Below, one piece after another: positions 1-8,010 of a stretch of 11,789 nt of DNA. Made by a program: the position numbers and the translations under genes. Origin of the DNA: Nitrososphaerales archaeon TH5894 (GTDB taxonomy: Archaea > Thermoproteota > Nitrososphaeria > Nitrososphaerales > Nitrososphaeraceae); the NCBI GenBank assembly GCA_014523485.1, contig JAATVK010000252.1:1-11789 (forward strand), read 5' to 3'. The notes under the pieces were generated by a model, which was not told the origin of the DNA, did no database searches, and saw nothing but the letters and a program-made list of their open reading frames with translations. How positions within the stretch are numbered: the first letter of the stretch is position 1; each line of letters opens with the position of its first letter.

Positions 1-929
1 AAGTTTTCTATCAACGCCCCTCGATTATCAATATCAGAAACTATCAAAGTACCCGGAAACTTCTTCAACACTGAGGTAACTATAGAAATCTCGTTGGGAG
101 GAACCAATGTGAAAATTGTTTCTCCAAACATACCTATACTACAATCTATTCCAAGATTGTTTAATTTTTCTATTGGTTTTGCACACAATCCTTTTGTCAA
201 TCCTAAAAAATCCGCAAATTCATGAGACATCCTTAAAAAAGAATTAACATCGATTGATAATAATAATCGTTCTACCATTTTTCGACCAATAATATTAGCC
301 TTATTTGAAGAATTAGAAAGCATATATTTTGTAGAGAGAGGGCCAATACAAAGAATAATAGCTTTATAATTATTTAATTCTATTTTAGTTACTTGACCTA
401 TTCCTGGAGCTCCAAAACTAGTCCTTATTTCTAGTCCACCATAAAATTCTGAGATAACAGTACCTAAACCTGTATTGCAATCAATTTCTGCTATATGCGC
501 AATTTGAGCGGCTTGTTCCCTTAAGAATTTTTTACCAAGGGCTCCATTCAAAGCATAAGAAAGGCTCAAAGCAGCTGCACCACTTGTTCCTAATCCATAA
601 CCAATAGGAATATCTATAAAATGGTTTATCTTGATATAATAGGTAATATCAAAATTTTCAAGATAATACTGTGTTACCCACTCTGAAACTTCTGCATTAT
701 TTGTTAATGATTTATTAATATAGATCTGATACCATTTATGCTTAGATTTGTAAAGTTCTACAGAAGTAGTTACTCCTTTTTTAAAGGAAAAACCAGCCCC
801 TTTAGATCCATAAAAAAGTGGATCTGTGTTTTTATTTTTACTTTTTGGTTTTTCAAAAAAGCCTGTGATATGACCAGGACTGAATGCTGTACATCTAGCA
901 ACAAGGTCACCAATTTCAGACGAGGTCAT
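1..929 (-). CDS. Pantoate kinase (archaeal GHMP-kinase family), C-terminus cut by window edge
   Basis: Reading the minus strand from the ATG at 929-927 gives 309 codons without a stop to the window edge. Archaeal pantoate kinase phosphorylates pantoate with ATP to 4-phosphopantoate, which phosphopantothenate synthetase then joins to beta-alanine in coenzyme A synthesis; it acts in the cytosol. Seen: FSPGHITGFFE near residues 16-26, a GSKGAGFS stretch at 41-48, and the GHMP ATP-binding loop IPIGYGLGTSGAAALS at 107-122. Then come EIDCNTGLGTV at 148-157, GGLEIRTSFGAPG at 164-176 and a late MFGET at 267-271. The family is about 300 residues, so only a short tail is missing. The ATG has no Shine-Dalgarno; a TATA-like element about 32 bases upstream suggests a nearly leaderless mRNA. 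It diverges from the CinA-like gene. Assignment by motif recognition is firm for family and good for function. Confidence 0.88.
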   Translation of the reverse strand, partial: MTSSEIGDLVARCTAFSPGHITGFFEKPKSKNKNTDPLFYGSKGAGFSFKKGVTTSVELYKSKHKWYQIYINKSLTNNAEVSEWVTQYYLENFDITYYIKINHFIDIPIGYGLGTSGAAALSLSYALNGALGKKFLREQAAQIAHIAEIDCNTGLGTVISEFYGGLEIRTSFGAPGIGQVTKIELNNYKAIILCIGPLSTKYMLSNSSNKANIIGRKMVERLLLSIDVNSFLRMSHEFADFLGLTKGLCAKPIEKLNNLGIDCSIGMFGETIFTLVPPNEISIVTSVLKKFPGTLIVSDIDNRGALIEN

Positions 930-953
930 AGACTAAAAGTAAATATAACATGA

Positions 954-964
954 AAATATAAAAA
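954..964 (-). promoter_or_regulatory. TATA-like element for pantoate kinase
   Basis: Read on the minus strand this is a TTTTTATATT run centred about 32 bases before the ATG at 929. That spacing would place transcription start only a few bases before the start codon, fitting a leaderless or very short leader. Called by eye; the surroundings are AT-rich. Confidence 0.35.
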
Positions 965-1008
965 TATCGATACTAACTTATAATGTAAAAGGTACTTTTA
1001 TAAAGTCG

Positions 1009-1019
1009 ATTTTTATATA
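1009..1019 (+). promoter_or_regulatory. TATA-like element, possible promoter of the CinA-like gene
   Basis: TTTTTATATAT lies in the divergent intergenic region about 165 bases before the TTG start at 1185. If used, it would give a leader of roughly 140 bases containing the inverted repeat at 1095-1119. The AT-rich context makes this weak. Confidence 0.2.
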
Positions 1020-1094
1020 TTATAATTAAATTGTCTATTATATGGTAAACTTTAATTTATCGCAATTTTCTCGTTATTGTTGAAATAGCTGTTT

Positions 1095-1119
1095 ATTTAT
1101 TTAAATGATATAAATAAAT
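1095..1119. repeat. Perfect 9-bp inverted repeat in divergent intergenic region
   Basis: The arms at 1095-1103 and 1111-1119 (ATTTATTTA and TAAATAAAT) are perfect reverse complements around a 7-base centre. It sits 66 bases before the CinA-like start and could be an operator dyad or a weak hairpin. Pure A/T arms of this length can also arise by chance here. Confidence 0.4.
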
Positions 1120-1184
1120 TTTAATTGTTGTGAATAGAAAGAAATTTTATAGGAGAAATAAAATACAGTAAGAAGGGGTAACCA

Positions 1185-1988
1185 TTGTCCAAGGATATAG
1201 AAATTATTTGTATTGGCAATGAAATATTAAACGGGACTACAATCGAAAAGAATTCAGCTTGGATAACAGCAAGAATAAGACGAATAGGAGGTAATGTATC
1301 GAGAATAACTATAGTTCGAGATGATCCTAAGGAGATTGAATTCACAATAAATGAAGCATTATCCCGTAATCCTAAATGGATAATAACATCTGGTGGTCTT
1401 GGTCCTACATACGATGATATTACCATTGAATCAATCGGAAGAGCACTGAAAAGGAAATTTATACATGATCCTATTGCATTAGCAATTCTAAAGAAAAATT
1501 ATTTTAAACGTGGCATAAAAAAATTAAATAAATATCAATTAAAGATGTCTTTTGTACCAGAAAATTCACAAATAATTGATAATTTAATAGGTACAGCTCC
1601 CTCAGTATTAATTAGACATAAGGAAACAAAGATAATTTGTTTGCCAGGTGTACCTATAGAATTAAGACACATTTTTAAAACGCATATATCAAAACTGATA
1701 AGAGATGATTACAAAGGCATCTTTTTTAAGGAACAATTTGTAAGGACACTAAAAATTAGAGAAAGTCAGATTGCAAAATTTTTAGAAATAATTACCAAGA
1801 AATATAATGAAAAGGAATACGATTTTTATATTAAAACACATGCAAAAAATCCAACTTCAAGAATCCCAAAAATAAATATTTACGTTTCTATTAAAGGTTA
1901 TGATGAAAAAATTGTAAATATAAAATTCGAGAATATAATAAATAAAATTAAAAATGAAATATATAGGTTAGAGGGAGTCATTTTGTAA
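1185..1988 (+). CDS. CinA-type molybdopterin-binding-domain protein (COG1058)
   Basis: 267 residues. The family shares the MoaB/MoeA-like fold; in bacterial CinA this domain has nucleotide pyrophosphatase activity (ADP-ribose-type substrates), so an NAD or ADP-ribose housekeeping role is likely. Archaeal members are usually stand-alone domains of about 250 residues, without the bacterial C-terminal NMN deamidase domain, as here. Seen: IGNEILNG at 10-17, the TSGGLGPTYDD loop at 68-78 and CLPGVPIEL at 152-160. The start is well fixed: an in-frame TAA lies at 1179-1181, two codons before the TTG at 1185, and an AGGGG Shine-Dalgarno-like stretch sits about 6 bases upstream. The gene converges on the solute-binding protein gene with a 28-base AT-only gap. 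Family is sure; the substrate is not. Confidence 0.85.
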   Translation: MSKDIEIICIGNEILNGTTIEKNSAWITARIRRIGGNVSRITIVRDDPKEIEFTINEALSRNPKWIITSGGLGPTYDDITIESIGRALKRKFIHDPIALAILKKNYFKRGIKKLNKYQLKMSFVPENSQIIDNLIGTAPSVLIRHKETKIICLPGVPIELRHIFKTHISKLIRDDYKGIFFKEQFVRTLKIRESQIAKFLEIITKKYNEKEYDFYIKTHAKNPTSRIPKINIYVSIKGYDEKIVNIKFENIINKIKNEIYRLEGVIL

Positions 1989-2022
1989 TTTATTAATTTA
2001 TTAATTAATTAATTAATTAATT
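1989..2022. repeat. TTAA-type tandem repeat between convergent genes
   Basis: The stretch between two convergent stop codons is built of repeated TTAA/TTAAT units, with about five consecutive TTAA copies at 2001-2020. It covers the TAA stop of the minus-strand gene (2017-2019). It may act as a two-way termination zone through short T runs on either strand, which is inference; it may equally be slippage-prone AT sequence. Confidence 0.6.
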
Positions 2023-4419
2023 TATAGCAAGAAAAGTATTTGGAGAAATAAAGGGACGTAAAGAGTCTTGCATAGTCGCATATAGCTTTAGCATAACAGG
2101 TCCTAATGGAATTTTATCTGTTTCTTCTTTTGATAAAGTAATTTGAAAGTATCCTTCTTGATTGGGTATTGGGAATGCTTTTCCCTGTGAGATAATATTT
2201 CCATTATAATCAATAAGGAAGAATTCTGCAGTTATAGAAGATGACATACTTTTATTCATTGGAATGTTATCAACTAGAATCTGAAATTCATAAATTTTTT
2301 CTTCCCCTATTTTTATAAACTTAGAGAAATTAACAGACGCTACTTGAATTGTTTTAGGGTTTTCAAAGTTTGACCAATAATTGCGTTGAAAAGGATAGGA
2401 AGAATCATTAAATACTTTAATATCTATGGTCCTTCCTGAAGGATTATATTTGTCTAGATAGAAGGCACCATTACTTATGACTGCGTGATTATGTTTTTCT
2501 ATCCAATTTATGCTGGCCTCATATCTTTTTTTTGCTTCTTCCAAGTTTACAATGCCCTTAAGAGGAGTAGGGATAAAGTTTTCATTCTTCATCTTAAGTA
2601 GCTCATTTTTTATTAAATTAGCGTGCGTTGGAATTATTAACGATAACCATTCTGCATTCTTGGTAGTTGATTGCGATTTAGAAAATGAAAGAGCATTTGA
2701 CAAAACTAATCTTTCAGTAGCTGCAGTTATCTCCCACGGTTCTTGAGCCCATACTCCTGCACTTGCAGCTATTTCTTTATTATCATAATGCCATTGATCC
2801 AAATACGATTCTACAATATCATCGTTTTCAGAGATAAATCTAATTCCTTTAAAATAAGGTAATCCCAGTTCCATTCTCGAAGTATATTCTGGATCAAAAG
2901 TAGGATCAGTATCCCCACTATTTGTACCCCATTCATACATAAAATATAATGAATATAATAAGTCAGATTTATCCATTGGGATTCCGTTATGCCAGTTAGA
3001 GTATAAAATTTTATATGTGACTTTGCTTAATGATGTAGAATTCTTTTCTACAGGTACCCATCCTAATGTACTGTTCCATATAATCGTATCAGGGTGAATT
3101 GGTATTCTCTCATCAGGACCATTCATTGTTGAATTGAGAATTTGATTTCTCATTGAAATAACTTCTCCTGTAAATGGATGTCTCAGAGTAGGATTATCAG
3201 CAATATTCGAGTAGATATTTATGCTATAAGCGTCACTAAATCCACCTATCGTGTTCCAGGCACCTTGATAAATTTGTTTAACTCCTACTTTTAGAGAATT
3301 ATTGCGGTCAGATTTTGCGTTTAGTAATGAATATTTGCTTGTAATTCCAGCCCCAAAGTCATTTACTAGGCCCGTTACAGAAGAAGAAACAGCATAAGGA
3401 TCGATATTCTTAACTAAAAAAATCCGTACAGATTCTTCAATACCCATTCTGGTTGCTTCGTTAAGTAATGTATTTCTTTCATTTTCAGAACTAAAATTTG
3501 AGAAGACCAATTTCTGAGTTATTTTATCCAATGTAGAATTCTGATATTGCCAAAATCCAGGATTTTGATTTCCTGGCATGTTAGCATACCAAGGCGAGTA
3601 CATTTGAGCAAGGACTGCATCATTATATTTAATAAAAGATGTAGATCCAGCGAATGCTTCAGTATATACATGCCATAAAAATTTTTGTGGGTCTGATCCT
3701 TGAGTGATGGTAACAGCTTTATTTAGATCACTATAATCCTTTATAATTGTAAAACCTAATTGTTCAAGTTCTGAAGAAACTAATTCTCCAAGAACTTTTC
3801 TTTGAAGATCATCACTTCGTATTAAAACTTTTATTTTAATAGGTTTGTCATTATAATACCATTTCTCATCTTTTAATTCAGCTCCCTGTGCTAGCAAAGT
3901 TTTTTTAATTTGTTTTAATGCATAATCTGGATCATAATGGAATCCAAATGACTCAACAGTGTCCATTACTATAGGATAATCAGGTGAGAAAAGACCAAAA
4001 GCATCGTACATTGGAATTCCATAACCATGTAAAAGCTCATTTGAAATAAAATTTCTGTTTATTAAAAAATTTATAGCAAATCTAATATCACGAAATTCAA
4101 AGGGATTAATGGTATCATTATTTGATGATGGAGAAGGATTTAACAAAATTCCAAATGAACCCCCAATTTTATCATATAGTGTGATACTAATATCATTTTT
4201 TATATCTGAAACCAAATCAAGTGGAATACGAAAAAAATATGTATCCAAGTTTCCAGACTTTATTTCCTCAATAGCGACATTTTCATCTAAGTAATGGATA
4301 AATCTTACATTGTCGATATTTTTTGAGTCTTCCTGGCTTGAAATTTCAAAAGATAATTGAAAAAGAAGCAAGAAAAAAAAAGAGAGAAGAATGATAGAGA
4401 AATTAGTAAATTTATTCAT
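2017..4419 (-). CDS. Secreted ABC-type solute-binding protein, family 5 (peptide/oligosaccharide type)
   Basis: 800 residues. Family-5 binding proteins capture peptides, oligosaccharides or nickel outside the cell and hand them to a permease. Seen: a short basic N-terminus then a hydrophobic signal core at about residues 7-24, followed by polar sequence. The mature part has family-5 traits: VRFIHYLDENVAIEEIKSG early on, FEFRDIRFAINFLINR, and YDPDYALKQIKK. The last 120 or so residues look like a beta-rich, Ig-like accessory domain, known in some archaeal members. There is no lipobox Cys after the signal and no C-terminal membrane helix, so anchoring is unclear. About ten N-x-S/T sequons occur in the mature part. 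No permease or ATPase lies in the window, so it is an orphan or its partners lie elsewhere. The ATG at 4419 has no Shine-Dalgarno. The substrate cannot be read from sequence. Confidence 0.82.
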   Translation of the reverse strand: MNKFTNFSIILLSFFFLLLFQLSFEISSQEDSKNIDNVRFIHYLDENVAIEEIKSGNLDTYFFRIPLDLVSDIKNDISITLYDKIGGSFGILLNPSPSSNNDTINPFEFRDIRFAINFLINRNFISNELLHGYGIPMYDAFGLFSPDYPIVMDTVESFGFHYDPDYALKQIKKTLLAQGAELKDEKWYYNDKPIKIKVLIRSDDLQRKVLGELVSSELEQLGFTIIKDYSDLNKAVTITQGSDPQKFLWHVYTEAFAGSTSFIKYNDAVLAQMYSPWYANMPGNQNPGFWQYQNSTLDKITQKLVFSNFSSENERNTLLNEATRMGIEESVRIFLVKNIDPYAVSSSVTGLVNDFGAGITSKYSLLNAKSDRNNSLKVGVKQIYQGAWNTIGGFSDAYSINIYSNIADNPTLRHPFTGEVISMRNQILNSTMNGPDERIPIHPDTIIWNSTLGWVPVEKNSTSLSKVTYKILYSNWHNGIPMDKSDLLYSLYFMYEWGTNSGDTDPTFDPEYTSRMELGLPYFKGIRFISENDDIVESYLDQWHYDNKEIAASAGVWAQEPWEITAATERLVLSNALSFSKSQSTTKNAEWLSLIIPTHANLIKNELLKMKNENFIPTPLKGIVNLEEAKKRYEASINWIEKHNHAVISNGAFYLDKYNPSGRTIDIKVFNDSSYPFQRNYWSNFENPKTIQVASVNFSKFIKIGEEKIYEFQILVDNIPMNKSMSSSITAEFFLIDYNGNIISQGKAFPIPNQEGYFQITLSKEETDKIPLGPVMLKLYATMQDSLRPFISPNTFLAIN

Positions 4420-4459
4420 AATAACTGCTGAGTATAAAATGGGTTTTCTTACAATAATG

Positions 4460-4489
4460 ATTATTATTATTATTATTATTATTATTATT
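4460..4489. repeat. (ATT)10 trinucleotide microsatellite
   Basis: Ten perfect ATT copies lie between the 3' end of TFB and the start of the solute-binding protein gene, 41 to 70 bases upstream of that ATG. This is in or just upstream of where its promoter must lie. Such runs change length by slippage, so the spacing could vary between cells; an effect on expression is inference. Confidence 0.9.
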
Positions 4490-4511
4490 TAAATAAAGAT
4501 TAAAAACTTAG

Positions 4512-5426
4512 TTAAAGTTTGAGATGAGTTTTCAATCCTTTATAACGATTTCTAATAGTTACTTCTGTAACTCCTGCAGCCTCTGCTACATCTTTTTGTG
4601 TCTTATTTTCTCCGTTCATAACGCATGCAACGTATAATGCAGCTGCTGCTAGACCCATTGGATCTTTACCTGCTGAAATTTTACCTTCTTCCGCTTTTTT
4701 AAGAATTTCTAGGGCTTTACGTTTAGTTTTTTCAGACAATCCTGCTTTGCTAGCAATTCTTGCAACACATTTTACTGGATCGACAACTGGCATTCTTAAA
4801 TCAAGCTCCCGAATTAAAAGTCTATAACAACGTGCAACATCCTTTTTCTTGATATTACTTGCATTTGCAATATCTTTTAGAGTTCTAGGTGTCTCTGTAT
4901 CACGACATGCAGCATATAATGCAGCTGCAACGAGAGCAGAAATAGATCTGCCTCTTACTAATCCTTTTTCTAATGCTTTTCGATAGATATATGCAGCCTT
5001 TTCTATTACTGCATCTCCAACTGCCAGTTTGTCTTTTAACCTATCTAATTCACTAAAAGCTTGCCTAAAATTACGATCAACTGGTTCATGAACCTGACTT
5101 CTACTATCCCATGTTCTAAGCCTTTCAATAGTACTTTTCATTGAAGAGGAAAGTGGTTTACCAGAAGCATCTTTGTCCACAGGTCCTATAATAGTTGCTA
5201 ATCCCATATCATGCATAGCTAAAGAAGTAGGAATTCCTGCACGGCTTCTATCTTCATGTTCTTCTTTGGAGAATGCTCTCCACTCCGGTCCAGTTTCCTC
5301 AATTCTTTCATTAATTACAAACCCACAATTTCCACAAAACATCTCACCGGTAGAATTGTCAGTAACCATCGGACCTTTGCCACATCGAGGGCACCGATCG
5401 CCAAAAAGCGATATATCTTTAACCAT
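4512..5426 (-). CDS. tfb: Transcription initiation factor TFB (TFIIB homologue)
   Basis: 304 residues, the usual length. TFB bridges TBP on the TATA box and RNA polymerase, reads the BRE and helps open the promoter. Seen: an N-terminal zinc ribbon with C12, C15, C31 and C34, and the conserved B-reader/linker segment with GPEWRAF at 47-53 and RSRAGIPTS at 60-68. Two cyclin-like repeats follow at about 112-205 and 212-300. The second ends in the BRE-recognition helix-turn-helix, TQKDVAEAAGVTEVTIRNRY at 276-295. The ATG at 5426 is preceded by GGTGA five bases upstream, a Shine-Dalgarno match, so this mRNA has a leader, unlike most neighbours. aIF1 lies upstream on the same strand. Archaea of this group often carry several TFBs; whether this is the general one cannot be told here, but all parts are intact. 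Confidence 0.97.
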   Translation of the reverse strand: MVKDISLFGDRCPRCGKGPMVTDNSTGEMFCGNCGFVINERIEETGPEWRAFSKEEHEDRSRAGIPTSLAMHDMGLATIIGPVDKDASGKPLSSSMKSTIERLRTWDSRSQVHEPVDRNFRQAFSELDRLKDKLAVGDAVIEKAAYIYRKALEKGLVRGRSISALVAAALYAACRDTETPRTLKDIANASNIKKKDVARCYRLLIRELDLRMPVVDPVKCVARIASKAGLSEKTKRKALEILKKAEEGKISAGKDPMGLAAAALYVACVMNGENKTQKDVAEAAGVTEVTIRNRYKGLKTHLKL

Positions 5427-5484
5427 TCATTTCACCACAAAACTTTTTAATAACTAAATCCGTACTATTTATGTTTTATTCTAA

Positions 5485-5496
5485 CATATAAATATT
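5485..5496 (-). promoter_or_regulatory. TATA box for tfb
   Basis: The minus strand reads AATATTTATATG, a good archaeal TATA match, centred about 64 bases before the ATG. It would give a leader near 38 bases, which agrees with the GGTGA ribosome-binding site seen before this start. Confidence 0.45.
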
Positions 5497-5579
5497 ACCC
5501 TACCAATACGCAGCAGAATAAATATTCCATAAAATTTTTTATAAAAAGTTTCGTCATAACTTGTCAAGCAGAAGATAAA

Positions 5580-5888
5580 TTATTGTACTTCAATTGCTTC
5601 TTGGTTAAATCCTTTTTTTACTAAATAAGTTTTAACATCTTCACGATGATCTCCTTGTAACATTATAAAACCATCTTTAGCAGTTCCACCACAAGCAAAT
5701 TGGCTTTTAAGTTCTTTAACAATATTATGCATATTGGTTACTTTAGGATCTATTCCTTCTATCATAGTTGTGGTCTTAGAAAATCTCCGAGTTTCAAGGC
5801 GGATTATTATTCTTGTCTCTTCTTTTTCAAGTTCTCCACAAGGACATAAATCATCAGGTAATCCACATTTTTTACATATAACCGCCAT
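5580..5888 (-). CDS. Translation initiation factor aIF1 (SUI1/eIF1 family)
   Basis: 102 residues, typical of archaeal aIF1. The protein binds the small ribosomal subunit near the P site and checks start-codon pairing. Seen: an N-terminal Cys cluster with C5, C8, C15 and C17 (CKKC and CPC), likely binding zinc, as in many archaeal members. The SUI1 fold follows, with KTTTMIEGI at 38-46, FACGGTA at 64-70 and the LQGDHR turn at 77-82; these are the hallmark positions of the family. The ATG is not preceded by a Shine-Dalgarno. A TTAATAAG-like element about 33 bases upstream (5917-5924) would suit a short-leader mRNA. It is divergent from secG and upstream of tfb on the same strand with a 153-base gap, so tfb probably has its own promoter. 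Confidence 0.95.
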   Translation of the reverse strand: MAVICKKCGLPDDLCPCGELEKEETRIIIRLETRRFSKTTTMIEGIDPKVTNMHNIVKELKSQFACGGTAKDGFIMLQGDHREDVKTYLVKKGFNQEAIEVQ

Positions 5889-5984
5889 ATTATATTTATC
5901 TATACTTTTCTTAGCTTCTTATTAAGCCTTACCCAGTCTAACAAAGACGTGATTTAAACATTATCCTGATAAGTAAACGATAGC

Positions 5985-5993
5985 TATTTAAGT
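5985..5993 (+). promoter_or_regulatory. TATA-like element for secG-DUF2070
   Basis: TATTTAAGT is centred about 33 bases before the TTG start of secG in the 133-base divergent region shared with aIF1. The spacing suits a leaderless or very short-leader transcript, consistent with the absence of a Shine-Dalgarno before secG. Confidence 0.4.
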
Positions 5994-6021
5994 AATAATG
6001 TTTTATTTTTTATGAATTAAA

Positions 6022-6198
6022 TTGAGTAGCAAAAAGAAAAACGCACCATTACCAGCTTCTAGTGCAGGTTTACTAAGATTCTTTGAGGATGAAACTAAAG
6101 GAGTAAAAGTGAAACCTGAAATTGTTCTTGGAGTTACAGGAGCGTTAATTGCTATTTCGATCTTAATTAGAGTCATATTTCCAGTTGCAGGAGCATAA
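6022..6198 (+). CDS. secG: Preprotein translocase subunit SecG/Sec61beta
   Basis: 58 residues with a TTG start. Sec61beta is the small third subunit of the archaeal SecYEbeta channel, tail-anchored in the membrane with its N-terminus in the cytosol. Seen: a basic, Ser/Ala/Pro-rich N-terminus (SSKKKNAPLPASSAGLLRFF), the conserved amphipathic stretch RFFEDETKGVKVKPEIVL at 19-36, and one hydrophobic helix at about 35-56 ending almost at the C-terminus. The start is constrained by an in-frame TGA at 6013-6015, three codons before the TTG; there is no ATG or GTG in this frame before the conserved part. DUF2070 begins 15 bases after the stop, so the two are very likely co-transcribed. Confidence 0.93.
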   Translation: MSSKKKNAPLPASSAGLLRFFEDETKGVKVKPEIVLGVTGALIAISILIRVIFPVAGA

Positions 6199-6213
6199 CC
6201 TTAATATCATAAG

Positions 6214-8010
6214 ATGGAAAATGGCCCTGATAGTATATCTAATATTCATAGAAGATGGGCTTTAACTCGGATCAATTTTTCATCGTATAAAATTTCTTTA
6301 GTAATATCACTAATTAGTTCTTTAGCTATAATATTAGTTATTGATCATTTTTATCTAAACCTGAATTTAATGCAATTCATTCTATTTACAATAACTGGGA
6401 TATCTTTTCTCATTTTCAGTTATTTCTTAGACCTCTTTTTGTTAAGGAAAACACCGGTTAATAAAATATCCAAAATTCTCCATGTTTCAGCTTTTTCGAA
6501 TTTGTTATGGTTACTCATCCTGATCCTTGGATTTTTTACTTTTATTATTTTTCAGAAAGATGTTCCTCCTAATGGATACCTGCTTGAGGGAATGATGTTA
6601 GCGATTGGGCTAAGAATAGGAATATTTACTTCAGTTTTTGGTGCTAATTTAGTAAAAGCAATAAAAACTGCAGTAATCCAGCCTATAGTTTTTCTATTAT
6701 TTATTATTCCCTCTTATGTTTTTGTTGAAATTTTTTTCAATGTTGTGGCAATTTCCTTTGGTTTAATTTTAATAGGATTAGGTATAGGATGGACAATACT
6801 TGCAGATAGAGCAGGAAGGCCAAATATACAGAGTACTTTTACTCTTCTTCAGGCTTTTCTCTCAGCATGGACAGAAAACAAGGTTGAAAATATAGAAAAA
6901 ATATTGTTATCCAAGTCTAGAAATAAATTGGTTGATACATATATTGTTAAATTTACTAATACACATGATAACCTTTATTTGGTTTTACCCAATATTCATC
7001 CCGGGCCTTTTAAAGAAATTGGTGGAAGTAATCTCCCTTATCAAATATATAACCATTTTTCTCAAAAAGCAGTGGTATTCCACAGTGCTTCTGACCACTC
7101 CTTGAACATTCCATCTAAGAGCGAGCTCAGAGAATACCTAAATTCACTATCTGATACACAAAAGACCATAGGTAATGGAAATACATGCTCCATACCTATT
7201 CAACTAAAAAATAACAACGCTACGGTTACAGGGATAATCTTAAACAATACTCCTATACTAATACTGTCTTTAGCACCTTATGGTATGGAAGATATTCCAG
7301 AAGAAATAAGTAAAGAATTGGAATCATATTCAAAAAATGAAGGATTCAAGCGACCCTTTATAATAGATAGTCATAATGCCATGGGAAAAAAAATTGGAAA
7401 ATGTGAAAATGAAGATTTTTTAGTAGCAGCAAAAACATGTCTAAAAACCTTAAAGAAATCTCCACAATATAATTTTAAAATTGGGTTGTCAAATACAAAA
7501 GATATTGAAAATCATCTAGTCTTTGGAGAAGACCTTGGTAAAAGTGGTCTTTCTATCATCCTTATTGATGTGAACAAAGGTGATAACGATAACAATAATA
7601 ACAATAATCGATTTGTAATAGGTTGGGCTGATTCTAATAATATGAAAAGTGGATTAAGAGAATATATTATAAAATATTTACAACAAAAAGGAATAAGAAT
7701 GTTAGAAATTTGTTCATCCGATACTCATGAGAATTCGGGATTTAGAACCTCAGAAGGGTATTATCCATTTGGTCACATAACCAAATTTGAAACAATAGCA
7801 GATCATTATTATAAGCTTATAGAACTAGCATATAAAAAATTAGAAGTTTATGAATACGAAGTATTACATACTGAATCAACAGTAAAGGTTATGGGAATGA
7901 ACCAATTTATGGATTATTCTAATGCTTTAGATAAAGCAATGAATTTAACTAAAAAATGCCTAATGATTACGTTTGGAGTAATATTAGTTATGCTGATAGC
8001 TACCAATTAA
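6214..8010 (+). CDS. DUF2070 family integral membrane protein
   Basis: 598 residues; an archaeal family of unknown function. The N-terminal third is membrane-embedded, with hydrophobic segments at about 27-45, 53-75, 92-114, 124-142, 152-172 and 174-195. A large soluble domain of about 380 residues follows, then a final hydrophobic helix near 582-596. The soluble domain has clustered His/Asp motifs typical of metal sites: HPGPF at 262-266, HSASDHS at 290-296, DSHN at 385-388 and SSDTHE at 501-506. I infer a metal-dependent hydrolase-like activity at the membrane, unproven. Residues 457-465 are a run of Asn and Asp from AAT/AAC codons, likely a disordered, slippage-made insert. It starts 15 bases after secG, which hints at a role near the translocon or in membrane protein handling, but co-transcription alone does not prove this. 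Confidence 0.88.
   Translation: MENGPDSISNIHRRWALTRINFSSYKISLVISLISSLAIILVIDHFYLNLNLMQFILFTITGISFLIFSYFLDLFLLRKTPVNKISKILHVSAFSNLLWLLILILGFFTFIIFQKDVPPNGYLLEGMMLAIGLRIGIFTSVFGANLVKAIKTAVIQPIVFLLFIIPSYVFVEIFFNVVAISFGLILIGLGIGWTILADRAGRPNIQSTFTLLQAFLSAWTENKVENIEKILLSKSRNKLVDTYIVKFTNTHDNLYLVLPNIHPGPFKEIGGSNLPYQIYNHFSQKAVVFHSASDHSLNIPSKSELREYLNSLSDTQKTIGNGNTCSIPIQLKNNNATVTGIILNNTPILILSLAPYGMEDIPEEISKELESYSKNEGFKRPFIIDSHNAMGKKIGKCENEDFLVAAKTCLKTLKKSPQYNFKIGLSNTKDIENHLVFGEDLGKSGLSIILIDVNKGDNDNNNNNNRFVIGWADSNNMKSGLREYIIKYLQQKGIRMLEICSSDTHENSGFRTSEGYYPFGHITKFETIADHYYKLIELAYKKLEVYEYEVLHTESTVKVMGMNQFMDYSNALDKAMNLTKKCLMITFGVILVMLIATN

Noticed and set aside
738-953. Plus-strand frame over the start of the pantoate kinase gene
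   Set aside because: It lies antisense to a clearly conserved GHMP kinase reading and shows no domain.
1121-1426. Minus-strand frame of about 100 codons
   Set aside because: It overlaps the conserved first third of the CinA-like gene, whose motifs settle the coding strand.
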